From contig DATKDT010000152.1 of the NCBI GenBank assembly GCA_035512575.1, positions 6,283-70,282 of the forward strand: DNA of 64,000 bases, given 5' to 3'. A program made the translations under genes and the position numbers. Source of the stretch: JALYRV01 sp035512575 (GTDB lineage: Bacteria; Acidobacteriota; Vicinamibacteria; Vicinamibacterales; SCN-69-37). The stretch's first letter is position 1; every line of letters begins with the position of its first letter. The notes below the pieces were generated by a model that saw only the letters and a list, made by a program, of their open reading frames with translations, did not search any database and was not told the DNA's origin. This document shows positions 46,151 through 55,221 of this stretch, piece after piece.

Positions 46151-46998
46151 TCGGTCAACTTTTCGAAAATGCGGTTCAACTCGTCTTCGCTCGTGAACTC
46201 TATCTGGATTCGTCCTCCTTTACCCCGCCGCACGATCTCGACGTCGGTGCCGAGCGCGAAGCGCAGTTTCTCTTCGGCGGCGCGCGTGTTCGGGTCCTTC
46301 TTCCTTTCCGGCTTCGCCGGCGCCGCGGGCTCGCCCTGGCGTTTGACGAACGCCTCGGTCTCGCGCACCGACAGGCCTTTGGCCACGATGTCTCGCGCGA
46401 GCTGGCGCTGCGCGGCGGGCGACTCCAGCCCGAGCAGGGCGCGCGCGTGGCCCATCGAGAGCGATCCGTCCGACACGAGATTGCGTACTTCGCCGGGCAG
46501 CCGCAGCAGGCGCAGCGTGTTGGCGACCGACGATCGATCCTTTCCTACCGCCGCCGCAATCGCGTCCTGGGTCAGGTGCAGCTCGTCGGCCAGACGCCGA
46601 TACGCCGAGGCTTCTTCGATTGGATTGAGATCGTCGCGCTGAAGATTCTCGACGAGCGCCACTTCGAGCAGCCGGTCATCGGGCACGTCGCGGACGATGA
46701 CGGGCACCTTCAGGAGGCCGGCGCGCTGGGCCGCGCGCCAGCGGCGCTCGCCCGCGATGATCTCGAATCGATCGCCGGCGCGGCGCGCCAGAATCGGCTG
46801 GATGATGCCGTTGCTGCGAATCGACTGCGCGAGATGCTCGAGGCTCGCCTCGTCGAACACGCTGCGCGGCTGCTGTGGATTGGGCGTGAGCCGATCGAGA
46901 TCGATCTCGAACGGCTTGTCGCGCGGCGGCGCGTCGCCGGCCGCGTCGGGAATCAGCGCGCTCAGCCCGCGTCCGAGCGCGGGACGTTTCTCAGCCAT
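46147..46998 (-). CDS. parB: Chromosome-partitioning protein ParB (Spo0J family)
   Basis: 283 residues. N-terminal RPALGRGLSALIPD box (ParA-activating region), CTP-binding ParB/Srx domain with GERRWRAAQRAGL, HTH for parS (AIAAAVGKDRSSVANTLRLLRL) and a C-terminal dimerisation domain. Start at ATG 46998 with GGAG about 10 bp upstream; the open frame continues upstream only because it passes through 7-bp repeats. Stop overlaps the selD start. Confidence 0.95.
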   Translation of the reverse strand: MAEKRPALGRGLSALIPDAAGDAPPRDKPFEIDLDRLTPNPQQPRSVFDEASLEHLAQSIRSNGIIQPILARRAGDRFEIIAGERRWRAAQRAGLLKVPVIVRDVPDDRLLEVALVENLQRDDLNPIEEASAYRRLADELHLTQDAIAAAVGKDRSSVANTLRLLRLPGEVRNLVSDGSLSMGHARALLGLESPAAQRQLARDIVAKGLSVRETEAFVKRQGEPAAPAKPERKKDPNTRAAEEKLRFALGTDVEIVRRGKGGRIQIEFTSEDELNRIFEKLTE

Positions 46999-47011
46999 CA
47001 CGACAACTCCA

Positions 47012-47088
47012 AACTCAGAACACAGAACGTAGAACTCAGAACGCCGAACTCCGAACGCCGAACGCCGAACGTCGAGCAAGGAACTCTT
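47012..47088. repeat. Eleven 7-bp tandem units between and into parA and parB
   Basis: Units such as AACTCAG, AACACAG, AACGTAG, AACGCCG, AACTCCG in continuous 7-bp register. They span the parA-parB gap and the last ~17 codons of parA, where they encode the RRSAFGVRSSAF tail with a 7-residue period. Confidence 0.85.
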
Positions 47089-47842
47089 TCGCGAGCGCGA
47101 CGTGGGCTTCGGCGCCGCGGCTCTTCACGTCGTAGAGGATGGCCGGCAGGCCGTGGCTGGGCGCCTCGCCGAGCCGGATGTTGCGCGGGATCACGGTCTC
47201 GTAGACCTTGTCGCCGAAGTACTCGCGGATGTTGGCGCCGACCTGCTGTCCCAGGTTCGTGCGCTCGTCGTACATCGTCAGCAGCACGCCTTCGATCTCG
47301 AGGCGCGGATTGAGCGCGCCGCGCACGCGCTTGATGGTCGAGACGAGCTCGGCGATGCCCTCGAGCGCGAAGTACTCGCAGTTGAGGGGAATCAGCACGC
47401 TGTCGGCGGCGACGAGCGCGTTGAGCGTGAGCAGGCCCAGCGAGGGTGGCGAGTCGATCAGGATGTAGTCGAATGCCGGGCGCAGGGGCGTGAGCACGCG
47501 CTCGAGCCGGCGCTCGCGCTCAGGCAGCGAGACGAGCTCGATTTCGGCGCCCGTGAGGTTGCGGTCGGCGGGCATCACGAAGAGCCGCTCGATCATCGAG
47601 CGCACGATGCGGTCGCCGTGCCGGGTGTCCTCGCCGGTAATGGCCTCGTAGACCGTGCCGCCGGGCCCGGTCTGGTTCTTGAGGCCGAGGCCGCTCGTCA
47701 GGTTGGCCTGGGGGTCCATGTCGACGACGAGCACCTGCTGGTCGGCGAGGGCGAGGGAGGCGGCCAGATTGATGGCGGTGGTGGTCTTGGCGACGCCACC
47801 TTTCTGGTTGGCGACGGCAATGATCCTCGCTGTTTTGGTCAT
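47036..47842 (-). CDS. parA: Chromosome-partitioning ATPase ParA (Soj)
   Basis: 268 residues. Deviant Walker A KGGVAKTTTAINLA with the signature Lys, switch VDMDPQANLT, DYILIDSPPSLG and LNCEYFALEG motifs: a P-loop ATPase that with ParB segregates the origin region. The last ~12 residues derive from the 7-bp repeat array and are not part of the family core. ATG at 47842, 81 bp from the rsmG stop. Confidence 0.96.
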   Translation of the reverse strand: MTKTARIIAVANQKGGVAKTTTAINLAASLALADQQVLVVDMDPQANLTSGLGLKNQTGPGGTVYEAITGEDTRHGDRIVRSMIERLFVMPADRNLTGAEIELVSLPERERRLERVLTPLRPAFDYILIDSPPSLGLLTLNALVAADSVLIPLNCEYFALEGIAELVSTIKRVRGALNPRLEIEGVLLTMYDERTNLGQQVGANIREYFGDKVYETVIPRNIRLGEAPSHGLPAILYDVKSRGAEAHVALAKEFLARRSAFGVRSSAF

Positions 47843-47923
47843 ACAACAGAAAACAAGATGACTGATCGGTCCCGCAGCAAAGTGTAGGCGGGTTGGGCGT
47901 GGGGCGTCAAATCAATTGATGGG

Positions 47924-48604
47924 TTAGACGTCCAGTGTTCCACGTGAAACACCCCGTCTGCCAACCGGACGCTTATCGAGAATGATGAGCTGGCTTCTAA
48001 GACTCTCCACCAGCGGCACGGCTTCGGAAAAGGCAATGGTCGGCGGAGTGTTGATGTCTCCCACGGTTCCGGTCGGCCGGAAGAGAAAGAACCTGCCCCC
48101 GGGCTTCACGAAGGCCTGAATGCTTCCCAGTGTCCGCACGTCGACGCGAACGGCGCGCAGGCTCAGGATGTCGGCAAATTCATGCATTCCTGGGTCTGAG
48201 AGCAGAGTCTCGAACCGGCTGGTCCAGACCTGCGCTCTCAGGCCGAGCGTACGCACTGCTTCACGAAGAAACGCGGATTTGCGGACTTTTGCCTCCACCA
48301 TGGTCACGCTGAGCTGAGGACTCGCGATCGCGAGCGGAATGGCGGGCGACCCGCCGCCGGAACCAATGTCGATGAGAGTAGCGTCCCTGGGCCGGACGGA
48401 TCGGGCGGCCAGGAGGGGCTCGATCAGGAGGCGGTCCACAGCCTCGTCGCCGCCCGCCAGGTTGAGCGCCGTGAGGTTGATCTTGGCGTTCCAGCGCGAG
48501 AGCAGATCGTAGTAAATCTCGAGCTTGGCGGCAGCCGCCGGAGCCACGGCGAGACCGGCCTTCTGCGCCCTCCGTCTCAGCCTGCCCTGGAAGTCACGCA
48601 CCAA
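47924..48604 (-). CDS. rsmG: 16S rRNA (guanine527-N7)-methyltransferase RsmG
   Basis: 226 residues. SAM-binding motif LIDIGSGGGSPAIPLAI and the conserved NAKINLTALN N-terminal region. Methylates G527 of 16S rRNA. The start is unclear: TTG at 48604 or GTG at 48601 (MRDF...) both fit, with no ATG in frame. The C-terminal codons contain the parS site. Confidence 0.93.
   Translation of the reverse strand: MVRDFQGRLRRRAQKAGLAVAPAAAAKLEIYYDLLSRWNAKINLTALNLAGGDEAVDRLLIEPLLAARSVRPRDATLIDIGSGGGSPAIPLAIASPQLSVTMVEAKVRKSAFLREAVRTLGLRAQVWTSRFETLLSDPGMHEFADILSLRAVRVDVRTLGSIQAFVKPGGRFFLFRPTGTVGDINTPPTIAFSEAVPLVESLRSQLIILDKRPVGRRGVSRGTLDV
47936..47951. promoter_or_regulatory. parS centromere site
   Basis: TGTTCCACGTGAAACA, a near-perfect match to the 16-bp parS consensus TGTTTCACGTGAAACA with one difference at position 5. 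It lies in the coding 3' end of rsmG, upstream of parA, and is bound by ParB. Confidence 0.93.
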
Positions 48605-48616
48605 GGCAGCATAAGT

Positions 48617-48648
48617 GGATTTGTTGATTTGTTGATCTGTTGATTTAT
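48617..48648. repeat. Four 8-bp tandem units between rsmG and mnmG
   Basis: GGATTTGT, TGATTTGT, TGATCTGT, TGATTTAT in 8-bp register; on the coding strand ATCAACAG type. It directly abuts and includes the mnmG stop codon. Confidence 0.8.
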
Positions 48649-50447
48649 CGGCCGATTCGCGCCGCTACGATCGCCACTGCGGCTGGTGTAACACCGGGAA
48701 CGCGCGACGCCTGCCCGAGGGTTGCGGGCCGCACGGACGACAGCCGCTCGACCACCTCGCGGGAGAGTCCCGCCACCCCGGCGTACTGGAAATCATCCGG
48801 AATTTCGCAGGCCTCGTTGCGGGCCGCGCGCGCGATCTGGATGCGCTGACGGCGCAGATAGCCCTCGTACTTCAGCTCGGTTTCGAGACTGGCCAGATCA
48901 AGCGGAGTCGTTCCCGCCGCCAGCGCCAGCGCCGGAAGCACCGAGGCGAGCGGAACATCCGTCCGGCGCAGGGCCTGGTCGGCCGGCAGCTTCCTGTCGG
49001 CAATGAACACATGCGACCGGGCAATCCTCGTGTGGTTGTCGGCATGCCGCTCCCGGCGCTCCTCGAACGCCGCCCATCTGCGATCGTCCACGAGTCCCGC
49101 GGCGCGGCCGGCCGGCGTCAGGCGGAAATCAGCGTTGTCCATCCGCAGCAGGAGGCGGTGTTCGGCGCGCGACGTGAACATCCGGTAGGGCTCGAGGCAT
49201 CCTCTGGTCGTCAGATCGTCGATCAGGATGCCGATATAGGCCTCGTCACGCCGCAGGGAGATAGCAGTTTCCGCGCGTGCGGTTCTTGCCGCGTTGATGC
49301 CCGCCATCAGCCCCTGCGCCGCGGCTTCTTCGTACCCGGACGTGCCGTTCACCTGGCCCGCCAGAAACAGGCCGGGCACACGCTTCGACTCGAGCGTGGG
49401 CCGGAGCTCCGTCGGCTGGATGAAGTCGTACTCGACGGCGTAGCCCGGGCGCAGCATCACGGCGGACTCCAGGCCCGGAAGCGCGTGGATGATTTGCAGC
49501 TGTGCGTCGCGCGGCAGGCTCATGGAGCAGCCGTTGACGTAAATCTCGTCGACGTCGAGCCCTTCCGGCTCGAGGTAGATCTGGTGGCGCTCCTTGTCGG
49601 GGAAGCGCATGACCTTGTCTTCGAACGACGGGCAGTAGCGCGGCCCGATGCCCGCAATCCGGCCGTTATAGAGCGGAGATCGAGCGATATTGTCGCGGAC
49701 GAGGGCGTGCGCTTCGGCTGACGTGTGCAGCACGTGGCAGGCGATCTGCGGCCGCGAGATCCCGGTGGTGAGAAACGAGAAGGGGACAGGCGGGTCGTCG
49801 CCAGGATCCGCCCGGAAGCGGCTGAAATCGATGCTGCGGCGATCCAGGCGCGGCGGCGTGCCGGTCTTGAGCCGGCCCCATGAAACCCCTGTCGACTTGA
49901 GCGATTCGGCAAGCGCGCGCGACGGCGGCTCGCCGGCGCGGCCAGACGGTATCTGCTCGTCGCCGATGTGCACGAGGCCGTTCAGGAACGTGCCGGCGGT
50001 GATGACCAGCGCCGGCGCATGCAGCTCGCGGCCGTCTTCGAGCGCCAGGCCCGAGACGCGTCCGCCGCGCGTGAGAATGGCGCCGGCCGGGCCGATCACC
50101 CACTCGATGCCGGCCGTGGCGTCGAGTGTGTCGCGCACCCACGCGCCGTACCGGCGCTTGTCGGCCTGCGCGCGCGGCGACCACACGGCAGGCCCGCGGC
50201 TGCGGTTGAGCAGCTTGAACTGGATCCCCGTCGCGTCGATCGCCAGGCCCATCAGGCCTCCCATGGCGTCGATCTCACGGACGAGATGCCCCTTCGCGGT
50301 GCCGCCGATCGCGGGATTGCACGGCATCAGCGCAACGGTGTCGCGCGACAGCGTGCACAGCGCGACGTGGCAGCCGAGCCGCGCGGCGGCGTGCGCCGCT
50401 TCGACTCCCGCATGGCCGGCGCCGACGATGATGACGTCGAAAATCAA
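48645..50447 (-). CDS. mnmG: tRNA uridine-5-carboxymethylaminomethyl modification enzyme MnmG (GidA)
   Basis: 600 residues. N-terminal FAD-binding GAGHAGVEAAHAAARLG, MPCNPAIGGTAKGHLVREIDAMGG, ITAGTFLNG and C-terminal helical domain. Acts with MnmE at the wobble uridine of tRNA. The start is a TTG at 50447 reached without a Shine-Dalgarno; it gives the conserved N-terminus. Confidence 0.96.
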   Translation of the reverse strand: MIFDVIIVGAGHAGVEAAHAAARLGCHVALCTLSRDTVALMPCNPAIGGTAKGHLVREIDAMGGLMGLAIDATGIQFKLLNRSRGPAVWSPRAQADKRRYGAWVRDTLDATAGIEWVIGPAGAILTRGGRVSGLALEDGRELHAPALVITAGTFLNGLVHIGDEQIPSGRAGEPPSRALAESLKSTGVSWGRLKTGTPPRLDRRSIDFSRFRADPGDDPPVPFSFLTTGISRPQIACHVLHTSAEAHALVRDNIARSPLYNGRIAGIGPRYCPSFEDKVMRFPDKERHQIYLEPEGLDVDEIYVNGCSMSLPRDAQLQIIHALPGLESAVMLRPGYAVEYDFIQPTELRPTLESKRVPGLFLAGQVNGTSGYEEAAAQGLMAGINAARTARAETAISLRRDEAYIGILIDDLTTRGCLEPYRMFTSRAEHRLLLRMDNADFRLTPAGRAAGLVDDRRWAAFEERRERHADNHTRIARSHVFIADRKLPADQALRRTDVPLASVLPALALAAGTTPLDLASLETELKYEGYLRRQRIQIARAARNEACEIPDDFQYAGVAGLSREVVERLSSVRPATLGQASRVPGVTPAAVAIVAARIGR

Positions 50448-50453
50448 GGAGAC

Positions 50454-50565
50454 AGAATACAGAACATAAGAACGTAGAACGCAGAATCCTGACGTACGAC
50501 GTCAAAGCGCGCTCGGCGCGCCAGACGCATTCTGTGTTCTGTGTTCTATATTCTGTGTTCTAACA
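50454..50565. repeat. Two blocks of 7-bp repeats in the mnmG leader
   Basis: Block A (50454-50490) has AGAAC-type units (AGAATAC, AGAACAT, TAGAACG, CAGAATC); block B (50531-50565) has TCTGTGT, TCTGTGT, TCTATAT, TCTGTGT, TCTAACA. The two blocks are in opposite orientation, so they can pair with each other across about 40 bp. Confidence 0.8.
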
Positions 50566-50566
50566 C

Positions 50567-51922
50567 CTACTTCCCAATACAGAAGCTCTGAAAGATGTGC
50601 CGCAGGATGTCGTCCGTGGTGCGCCGGCCGACGATCTCGTCGAGGAAGGCGCGCGCTTCCTGCAGATCGGCAAGCGCGAGCTCCTCCGGCGCGCCGTGGG
50701 CGAGCGCGTCGGCGCCGCGCGACAGCGATTCGTGCGCGCGCTCGAGCAGCGCGAGATGACGCTGGTTGGTGACGGCCGGCGCATCGCGGCGTGGATCGGA
50801 TCCGGCCAGCACGGAGGCCATCGCGTCGCGCAACTGCGACATGCCGGCGTAGCTGCGCGCCGACACGTGCACGACCGGCGCGCCGTACGTGTCGTGCCCC
50901 GGCGCCGTGGGAAGGTCCGCTTTGTTGACGGCAATCACGCGCGGTCGCGCGGCCGTCGACCGCATCAACGCGGCATCATCGTCGTGCGGCGGAGTCGAGC
51001 CGTCGATGACGAGGACGACACAGTCGGCGACGCCCGCCGCGCGCTCGGCGCGCCCGACGCCTTCCGATTCGATCAGATCGCTCGTCGATCGCTGTCCCGC
51101 CGTATCGACGAGCGTCACGGCGAGCCCATTGATGTCCACGAGGTCCGTGACCAGATCGCGCGTGGTGCCCGGCACGCTGGTGACGATCGCGCGATCCGCG
51201 CCTGCCAGCGCGTTGAAGAGGCTCGACTTTCCCGTATTCGGCCGTCCGGCGAGCACCACCTGCGCGCCTTCGCGAATCACGCGCCCTTCGCGGCCGCGCG
51301 CGATCAACGCAGCGAGTGCATCGGCAATCGCCTTTGCCTCGGCCGCCGCGTCTCCCGGCGTCACGAAGTGATAGCCCTCGTCTGGAAAATCGACGCTCGC
51401 CTCGAGCTTCGCGATCAGATCGAACAGCGGCGCGTCGACCGCGGCAATCGCGCGGGTGAGCGTGCCTTCGAGCTGATCGAAGGCGGCCCGCGTCTGCAGC
51501 GGCGTGACGGCATCGACGAGATCCGCGACCGCCTCCGCCTGCGCGAGGTCGATCCTACCGTGAAGAAAAGCTCGAAGGGTGAACTCGCCCGGCTCCGCCA
51601 GACGCGCGCCGGCCGCGACGGCCGCTGCGACAAGGCGGTCGAGCAGCACGGGATTTCCGTGTCCGCTCAGTTCGACGACATGCTGGCCGGTGTAGGAATG
51701 CGGCGCGGGAAAACTGGTCGCGACGACTTCATCGATGGGCGATCCGGCATCATCGACGGCCCTCGCGAGCGTCGCGTGCCTGGCCTCGAGCGACGGGGTG
51801 CCTGGCAGGAGTGCCGCCGTGACGCCGGCCGCGTCCGGGCCGCTGATCCGGACGACCCCGATCCCCCCGCGCCCCCGCGGCGTCGCAATCGCAACGATGG
51901 TGTCATCGGTACTGAACACCAT
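50567..51922 (-). CDS. mnmE: tRNA modification GTPase MnmE (TrmE)
   Basis: 451 residues. N-terminal formyl-THF-binding domain, helical domain and G domain with GRPNTGKSSLFNAL, DTAG and NKAD; the C-terminal FCIGK provides the catalytic Cys. Partner of MnmG. The ATG at 51922 follows an array of 7-bp repeats on the coding strand. Confidence 0.97.
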   Translation of the reverse strand: MVFSTDDTIVAIATPRGRGGIGVVRISGPDAAGVTAALLPGTPSLEARHATLARAVDDAGSPIDEVVATSFPAPHSYTGQHVVELSGHGNPVLLDRLVAAAVAAGARLAEPGEFTLRAFLHGRIDLAQAEAVADLVDAVTPLQTRAAFDQLEGTLTRAIAAVDAPLFDLIAKLEASVDFPDEGYHFVTPGDAAAEAKAIADALAALIARGREGRVIREGAQVVLAGRPNTGKSSLFNALAGADRAIVTSVPGTTRDLVTDLVDINGLAVTLVDTAGQRSTSDLIESEGVGRAERAAGVADCVVLVIDGSTPPHDDDAALMRSTAARPRVIAVNKADLPTAPGHDTYGAPVVHVSARSYAGMSQLRDAMASVLAGSDPRRDAPAVTNQRHLALLERAHESLSRGADALAHGAPEELALADLQEARAFLDEIVGRRTTDDILRHIFQSFCIGK

Positions 51923-51968
51923 TCTGCATTCTGTGTTCTGTGTTCCTGTGTTCTGTGTTCTGTGTTCT
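51923..51968. repeat. Six 7-bp tandem units between jag and mnmE
   Basis: TCTGCAT, TCTGTGT, TCTGTGT, TCCTGTGT (8 bp), TCTGTGT, TCTGTGT. Fills the whole gap between jag's stop and mnmE's ATG. Confidence 0.85.
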
Positions 51969-52454
51969 TTACTTCTTACTGATATAGACCGACTTCATGA
52001 ACGCGTCGCCCGCGCTCTCCGACGTGAACTCCGGATCTTCGGCCACCGTTATGTGCACGAGGCGGCGATGGTACGGATTGAGCGGCCCGATCTCCTGCGG
52101 CACGCCGGTCGACTTCGCCTTTTCCATCAGGAACTTCGCCATCTGCTTCAGCTCCGCTTCCTTGTCTTTGCGGAACCCCAGCGCGTCGACGACGTAGTGG
52201 CGGACATCGCCCGCCGCCTCTCCTGAACCGGCATGTGAGCCGCGCGAGTCGCGGCGGAACGCGGTGTTGACGATGTGCTGCAGCGCGTCGAGCGTCTCGC
52301 CCTTCTTCCGGATCAGGACGTCGGCGCCGGGGCCTTCCATGTTGAGGCGCACGTTGTCGTCCGACTGTTCCACGGCCACCTCCACGGTGGCGCCCATTGC
52401 CGCGGCCACGTCCTTCAGGAACTGGATCGCGCGCGCGTCCGCTGACTCGCTCAC
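51969..52454 (-). CDS. jag: Jag/KhpB-like KH-R3H RNA-binding protein
   Basis: 161 residues, starting at GTG 52454 overlapping the yidC stop (GTGA). Type-II KH domain (about 25-85) with LIRKKGETLDALQHIVNTAFRR and an R3H domain (about 90-160) with LNPYHRRLVHITV. The N-terminal Jag_N domain present in other Jag proteins is absent. Binds RNA and is commonly found beside yidC. Confidence 0.88.
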   Translation of the reverse strand: MSESADARAIQFLKDVAAAMGATVEVAVEQSDDNVRLNMEGPGADVLIRKKGETLDALQHIVNTAFRRDSRGSHAGSGEAAGDVRHYVVDALGFRKDKEAELKQMAKFLMEKAKSTGVPQEIGPLNPYHRRLVHITVAEDPEFTSESAGDAFMKSVYISKK

Positions 52455-54154
52455 TGCTTGCCTCCCTTGCGCTTCACCCGGCGCACCGCCGGCGGCTGCG
52501 ACGGGCCCGCGGGCACGGGCTCGACGAAGCGGTTGGTCACCATCTGCTGGCCGATCGCCCACAGGTTGCTGAACAGCCAGTAGAGGACCAGGCCGCTCGG
52601 CGCCCACAGGAACATCACCATGAAGACCGCCGGCATGAGCAGCATCATCTTCTGCTGCACCGGATCGGCCGTCGTCGGCGTGATGTACTGCTGCCAGAAC
52701 ATCGTGCCGCCCATCAGCAGCGGCGTGATGTAGAGCGGATCGTGATCGGAGAGATCGACGATCCAGCCGATCCACGGCGCGCCGCGCAACTCGATGGCGA
52801 CCGACAGCATCGAGTAGAACGCAAACAGCACCGGCATCGTCAGCAGCATCGGCAGGCAGCCGCTGGCCGGGTTCACGCCGCGTTCACGGTAGAGCGCCAT
52901 CATCTCCGTGTTCATCTTCTGGCGCTCGGGATCGGTCATCTTGTACTTCTCGTACCGCTTCTGCAGCGCCTTGATCTCGGGCTGCAGCTTCTGCATCTTG
53001 CGCATCGAGACGAGGCTCTTGTGGCGCAGCGGCGCCATCGCGGCGTTGATCAGCAGCGTGAGGACGATGATCGACCAGCCCCAGTTGCCGACGTAGCCGT
53101 GCACCCACTTGAGCGCCGTCAGCAGCGGCACGATGAGCCAGGCGAAGATGCCGAAGTCGATGGCGCGCACGAGGCTGCCGTCGACGGCCTTGAGCAGATC
53201 GAAATCCTTCGGGCCGTAGAAGACGTTGACCGGCACGTCGGGCGCCGCGTCTGCGCTCCACGACACGAACGTGCGCATGGCGTCGGGAGCGCCGCCAGGC
53301 ACGGGCGACATCAGCGGCGTGAAGGTGACCGCTATGGGCTGGCCCTGCCCGAGCACGGCGACGAGGAAGTAGTGATCCGACACGCCGGCCCAGCGGAACG
53401 CGCCCTGGTAGCGCGGCTGCGCCGTGATGTCTCCCGCGTCGAGCCGTTCGACATCCGATCCGTCGGAATAGATCGCCGCCGGCGGGTAGTAGTAGTTCGA
53501 TCCGCCGGTGTTGTAGCCAGTGCCCAGCGACGGCCCGAACGCAAACTGGAACGGCGGCTTCGCGCCGTCGCGCTCAATCGCGGCCGACACCTGCATGGCG
53601 TATGGATAGCCGCCGGCGTTGAAGAGGAACTGCTTGCGCGCGACCAGGCCCGACGCGTCGCGATACTCGAACTCGAGCGGGGCCGCATCGGGGCCCGCGA
53701 CCGTGAGACTCTCGGCGCTGGGCTTGAACAGCGCGGCCGCAAGCCGGCGATCGACCGCGGCGTCGCCGGTGATGATGGAGAAGGGCCGCGCTTCGGACGC
53801 CGGCAGTTCCGCGGGCACGAGATCGAGCGGCTGCCCGTCGGCGCCCAGATACGCCTTCAGCTTCCAGCTGGTGAGCACCGCGCCGCGGGTGTTGAACACC
53901 GCGCGCACCGTTTCGGTGTCGACGACGATGTCGCGCGCTTCGGTGTCCGCCACGAGCGGCTGCGGGGCGTCCGGTCCGGGCGCGGGCTCGGGCTCGGGCA
54001 CGGTGGCCGCCGGCGCCGGCGCCGGCGCGCTCTGCGGCATCTGTGCGGGTGCGCCCCGCGGCGGCGGCTCGATCGGCTGCGGCGCGAAGAACGCCTGATA
54101 GCCGAACAGCACGGCGAACGACAGGAGAATTGCGAGAAAGACGCGGCGTTCCAT
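52451..54154 (-). CDS. yidC: Membrane protein insertase YidC
   Basis: 567 residues, the long Gram-negative type. N-terminal membrane helix (VFLAILLSFAVLFGYQAFF), a large periplasmic beta domain (about 60-350), then the conserved five-helix core (IDFGIFAWLIVPLLTALKWVHGYVGNWGWSIIV..., FYSMLSVAIELRGAPWIGWIVDL). Inserts proteins into the inner membrane and helps SecYEG. ATG at 54154, 1 bp from the yidD stop. Confidence 0.96.
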   Translation of the reverse strand: MERRVFLAILLSFAVLFGYQAFFAPQPIEPPPRGAPAQMPQSAPAPAPAATVPEPEPAPGPDAPQPLVADTEARDIVVDTETVRAVFNTRGAVLTSWKLKAYLGADGQPLDLVPAELPASEARPFSIITGDAAVDRRLAAALFKPSAESLTVAGPDAAPLEFEYRDASGLVARKQFLFNAGGYPYAMQVSAAIERDGAKPPFQFAFGPSLGTGYNTGGSNYYYPPAAIYSDGSDVERLDAGDITAQPRYQGAFRWAGVSDHYFLVAVLGQGQPIAVTFTPLMSPVPGGAPDAMRTFVSWSADAAPDVPVNVFYGPKDFDLLKAVDGSLVRAIDFGIFAWLIVPLLTALKWVHGYVGNWGWSIIVLTLLINAAMAPLRHKSLVSMRKMQKLQPEIKALQKRYEKYKMTDPERQKMNTEMMALYRERGVNPASGCLPMLLTMPVLFAFYSMLSVAIELRGAPWIGWIVDLSDHDPLYITPLLMGGTMFWQQYITPTTADPVQQKMMLLMPAVFMVMFLWAPSGLVLYWLFSNLWAIGQQMVTNRFVEPVPAGPSQPPAVRRVKRKGGKQ

Positions 54155-54388
54155 TTATATGTTTCTGGGAGGCACGGCATCCACGCCCGAGCCTCCATAA
54201 GGCCGGCAGCGCGAGAGTCGCTTCACCGCAAGCCACGAGCCCTTCACGGCGCCGTGCTCGTGAATCGCGATCGACGCGTACTCCGAGCATGACGGGACGT
54301 AGCGGCAGCTGCCCGTGTAGAACGGCGAAAGCAGGAGTTTGTAGCCGCGAATCAGCAGGATCAGCGCCTCGCGCGGAAGGTCACGCAT
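54155..54388 (-). CDS. yidD: Membrane protein insertion efficiency factor YidD
   Basis: 77 residues. The family signature YTGSCRYVPSCSEYASIAI followed by GSWLAVKRLSRCRPYGGSGVD is complete. ATG at 54388; the open frame further upstream lies inside rnpA. Overlaps rnpA by 8 bp. Confidence 0.93.
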   Translation of the reverse strand: MRDLPREALILLIRGYKLLLSPFYTGSCRYVPSCSEYASIAIHEHGAVKGSWLAVKRLSRCRPYGGSGVDAVPPRNI

Positions 54389-54734
54389 GGCGCTTGCAGC
54401 GGCGAAGTGTGGAGAGAAAATCGGCCTCAACATCGGCAAAGGGCGCGGCACTCAGCTCGCGGCGCGGAATCGCGACGATGTCGACGGCGGCGCCGTCGCC
54501 AAGCGCGCCGCGATGGCGGCGGAACAGCTCGCGCAGCCGGCGCTTCGCGCGATTGCGCGCGACGGCCGATCCGAGCTTGCGCGAGGCGATGAGACCCAGG
54601 CGGGGCGCTGTGCAATCATTCGCGAGTATCAACAGTGTCACGAAGCGGCCGGACACGCGGCGGCCCTGCTGCTGCACGCGCACGAAGTCGGCGCGCCTGC
54701 GCACGCGATCGTGCGCCTGGAAGGTGTCGGGCAT
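54381..54734 (-). CDS. rnpA: Ribonuclease P protein component
   Basis: 117 residues, basic. The RNase P protein signature LGSAVARNRAKRRLRELFR is present. It pairs with RNase P RNA (not in this window) to mature tRNA 5' ends. ATG at 54734. Confidence 0.95.
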   Translation of the reverse strand: MPDTFQAHDRVRRRADFVRVQQQGRRVSGRFVTLLILANDCTAPRLGLIASRKLGSAVARNRAKRRLRELFRRHRGALGDGAAVDIVAIPRRELSAAPFADVEADFLSTLRRCKRHA

Positions 54735-54784
54735 GGCCTCGCCATCACGCGCAAACGGCCGCGCCGGCGCGCGGACGGGTCCGC

Positions 54785-54934
54785 TTATTTGTTCGACGTC
54801 GACACCGTCAGGCGCTTGCGCCCCTTGGCGCGCCGGCGCTTGAGCACCAGGCGGCCGTTCTTGGTCTCCATCCGGACCAGAAAGCCGTGAGTCTTGCGGC
54901 GGCGGCGCCGGTTGGGCTGATAAGTACGCTTCAT
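54785..54934 (-). CDS. rpmH: 50S ribosomal protein L34
   Basis: 49 residues: MKRTYQPNRRRRRKTHGFL and KNGRLVLKRRRAKGRKRLTV complete L34. AAAGG about 10 bp before the ATG. First gene of the leftward origin-side block. Confidence 0.97.
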   Translation of the reverse strand: MKRTYQPNRRRRRKTHGFLVRMETKNGRLVLKRRRAKGRKRLTVSTSNK

Positions 54935-55221
54935 GAATCGAGAACCTTTTGCGAAAACGGGGGCGCCCTGAGCGAAGCCGAAGGGCGAAAACGAAACTTT
55001 GATCGTAGACGTGCCCCGCCGGACTGTCAATCGGGGGAGAATAACCCTCTTCCTCCGGCGCGCTTCCCGGGCCCGAACCGGGGCCCGGCAAGCGCTTCGC
55101 GGGAGCCACAGGGCAGACCCTGAATGGGTCTCTACCCCGAAGATTTCCACAACTGTGGAAATTATTGTGGAAAACGAAGGTTTCGCCTTTTGAGGCGAAA
55201 ATTACGCGGTTTCAGGCTCGA
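54935..55221. other. rpmH-dnaA intergenic region, candidate oriC part 1
   Basis: 287 bp between divergent rpmH and dnaA, the commonest oriC position. At 55143-55162 a perfect inverted pair ATTTCCACA-AC-TGTGGAAAT (each 7/9 to the TTATCCACA consensus) and at 55166-55174 TGTGGAAAA (8/9) form a DnaA-box cluster. An imperfect GC-rich stretch lies in 55060-55110. A hairpin TTTCGCC-TTTTGA-GGCGAAA (55181-55200) ends 21 bp before dnaA. Function as an origin is inferred. Confidence 0.65.
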
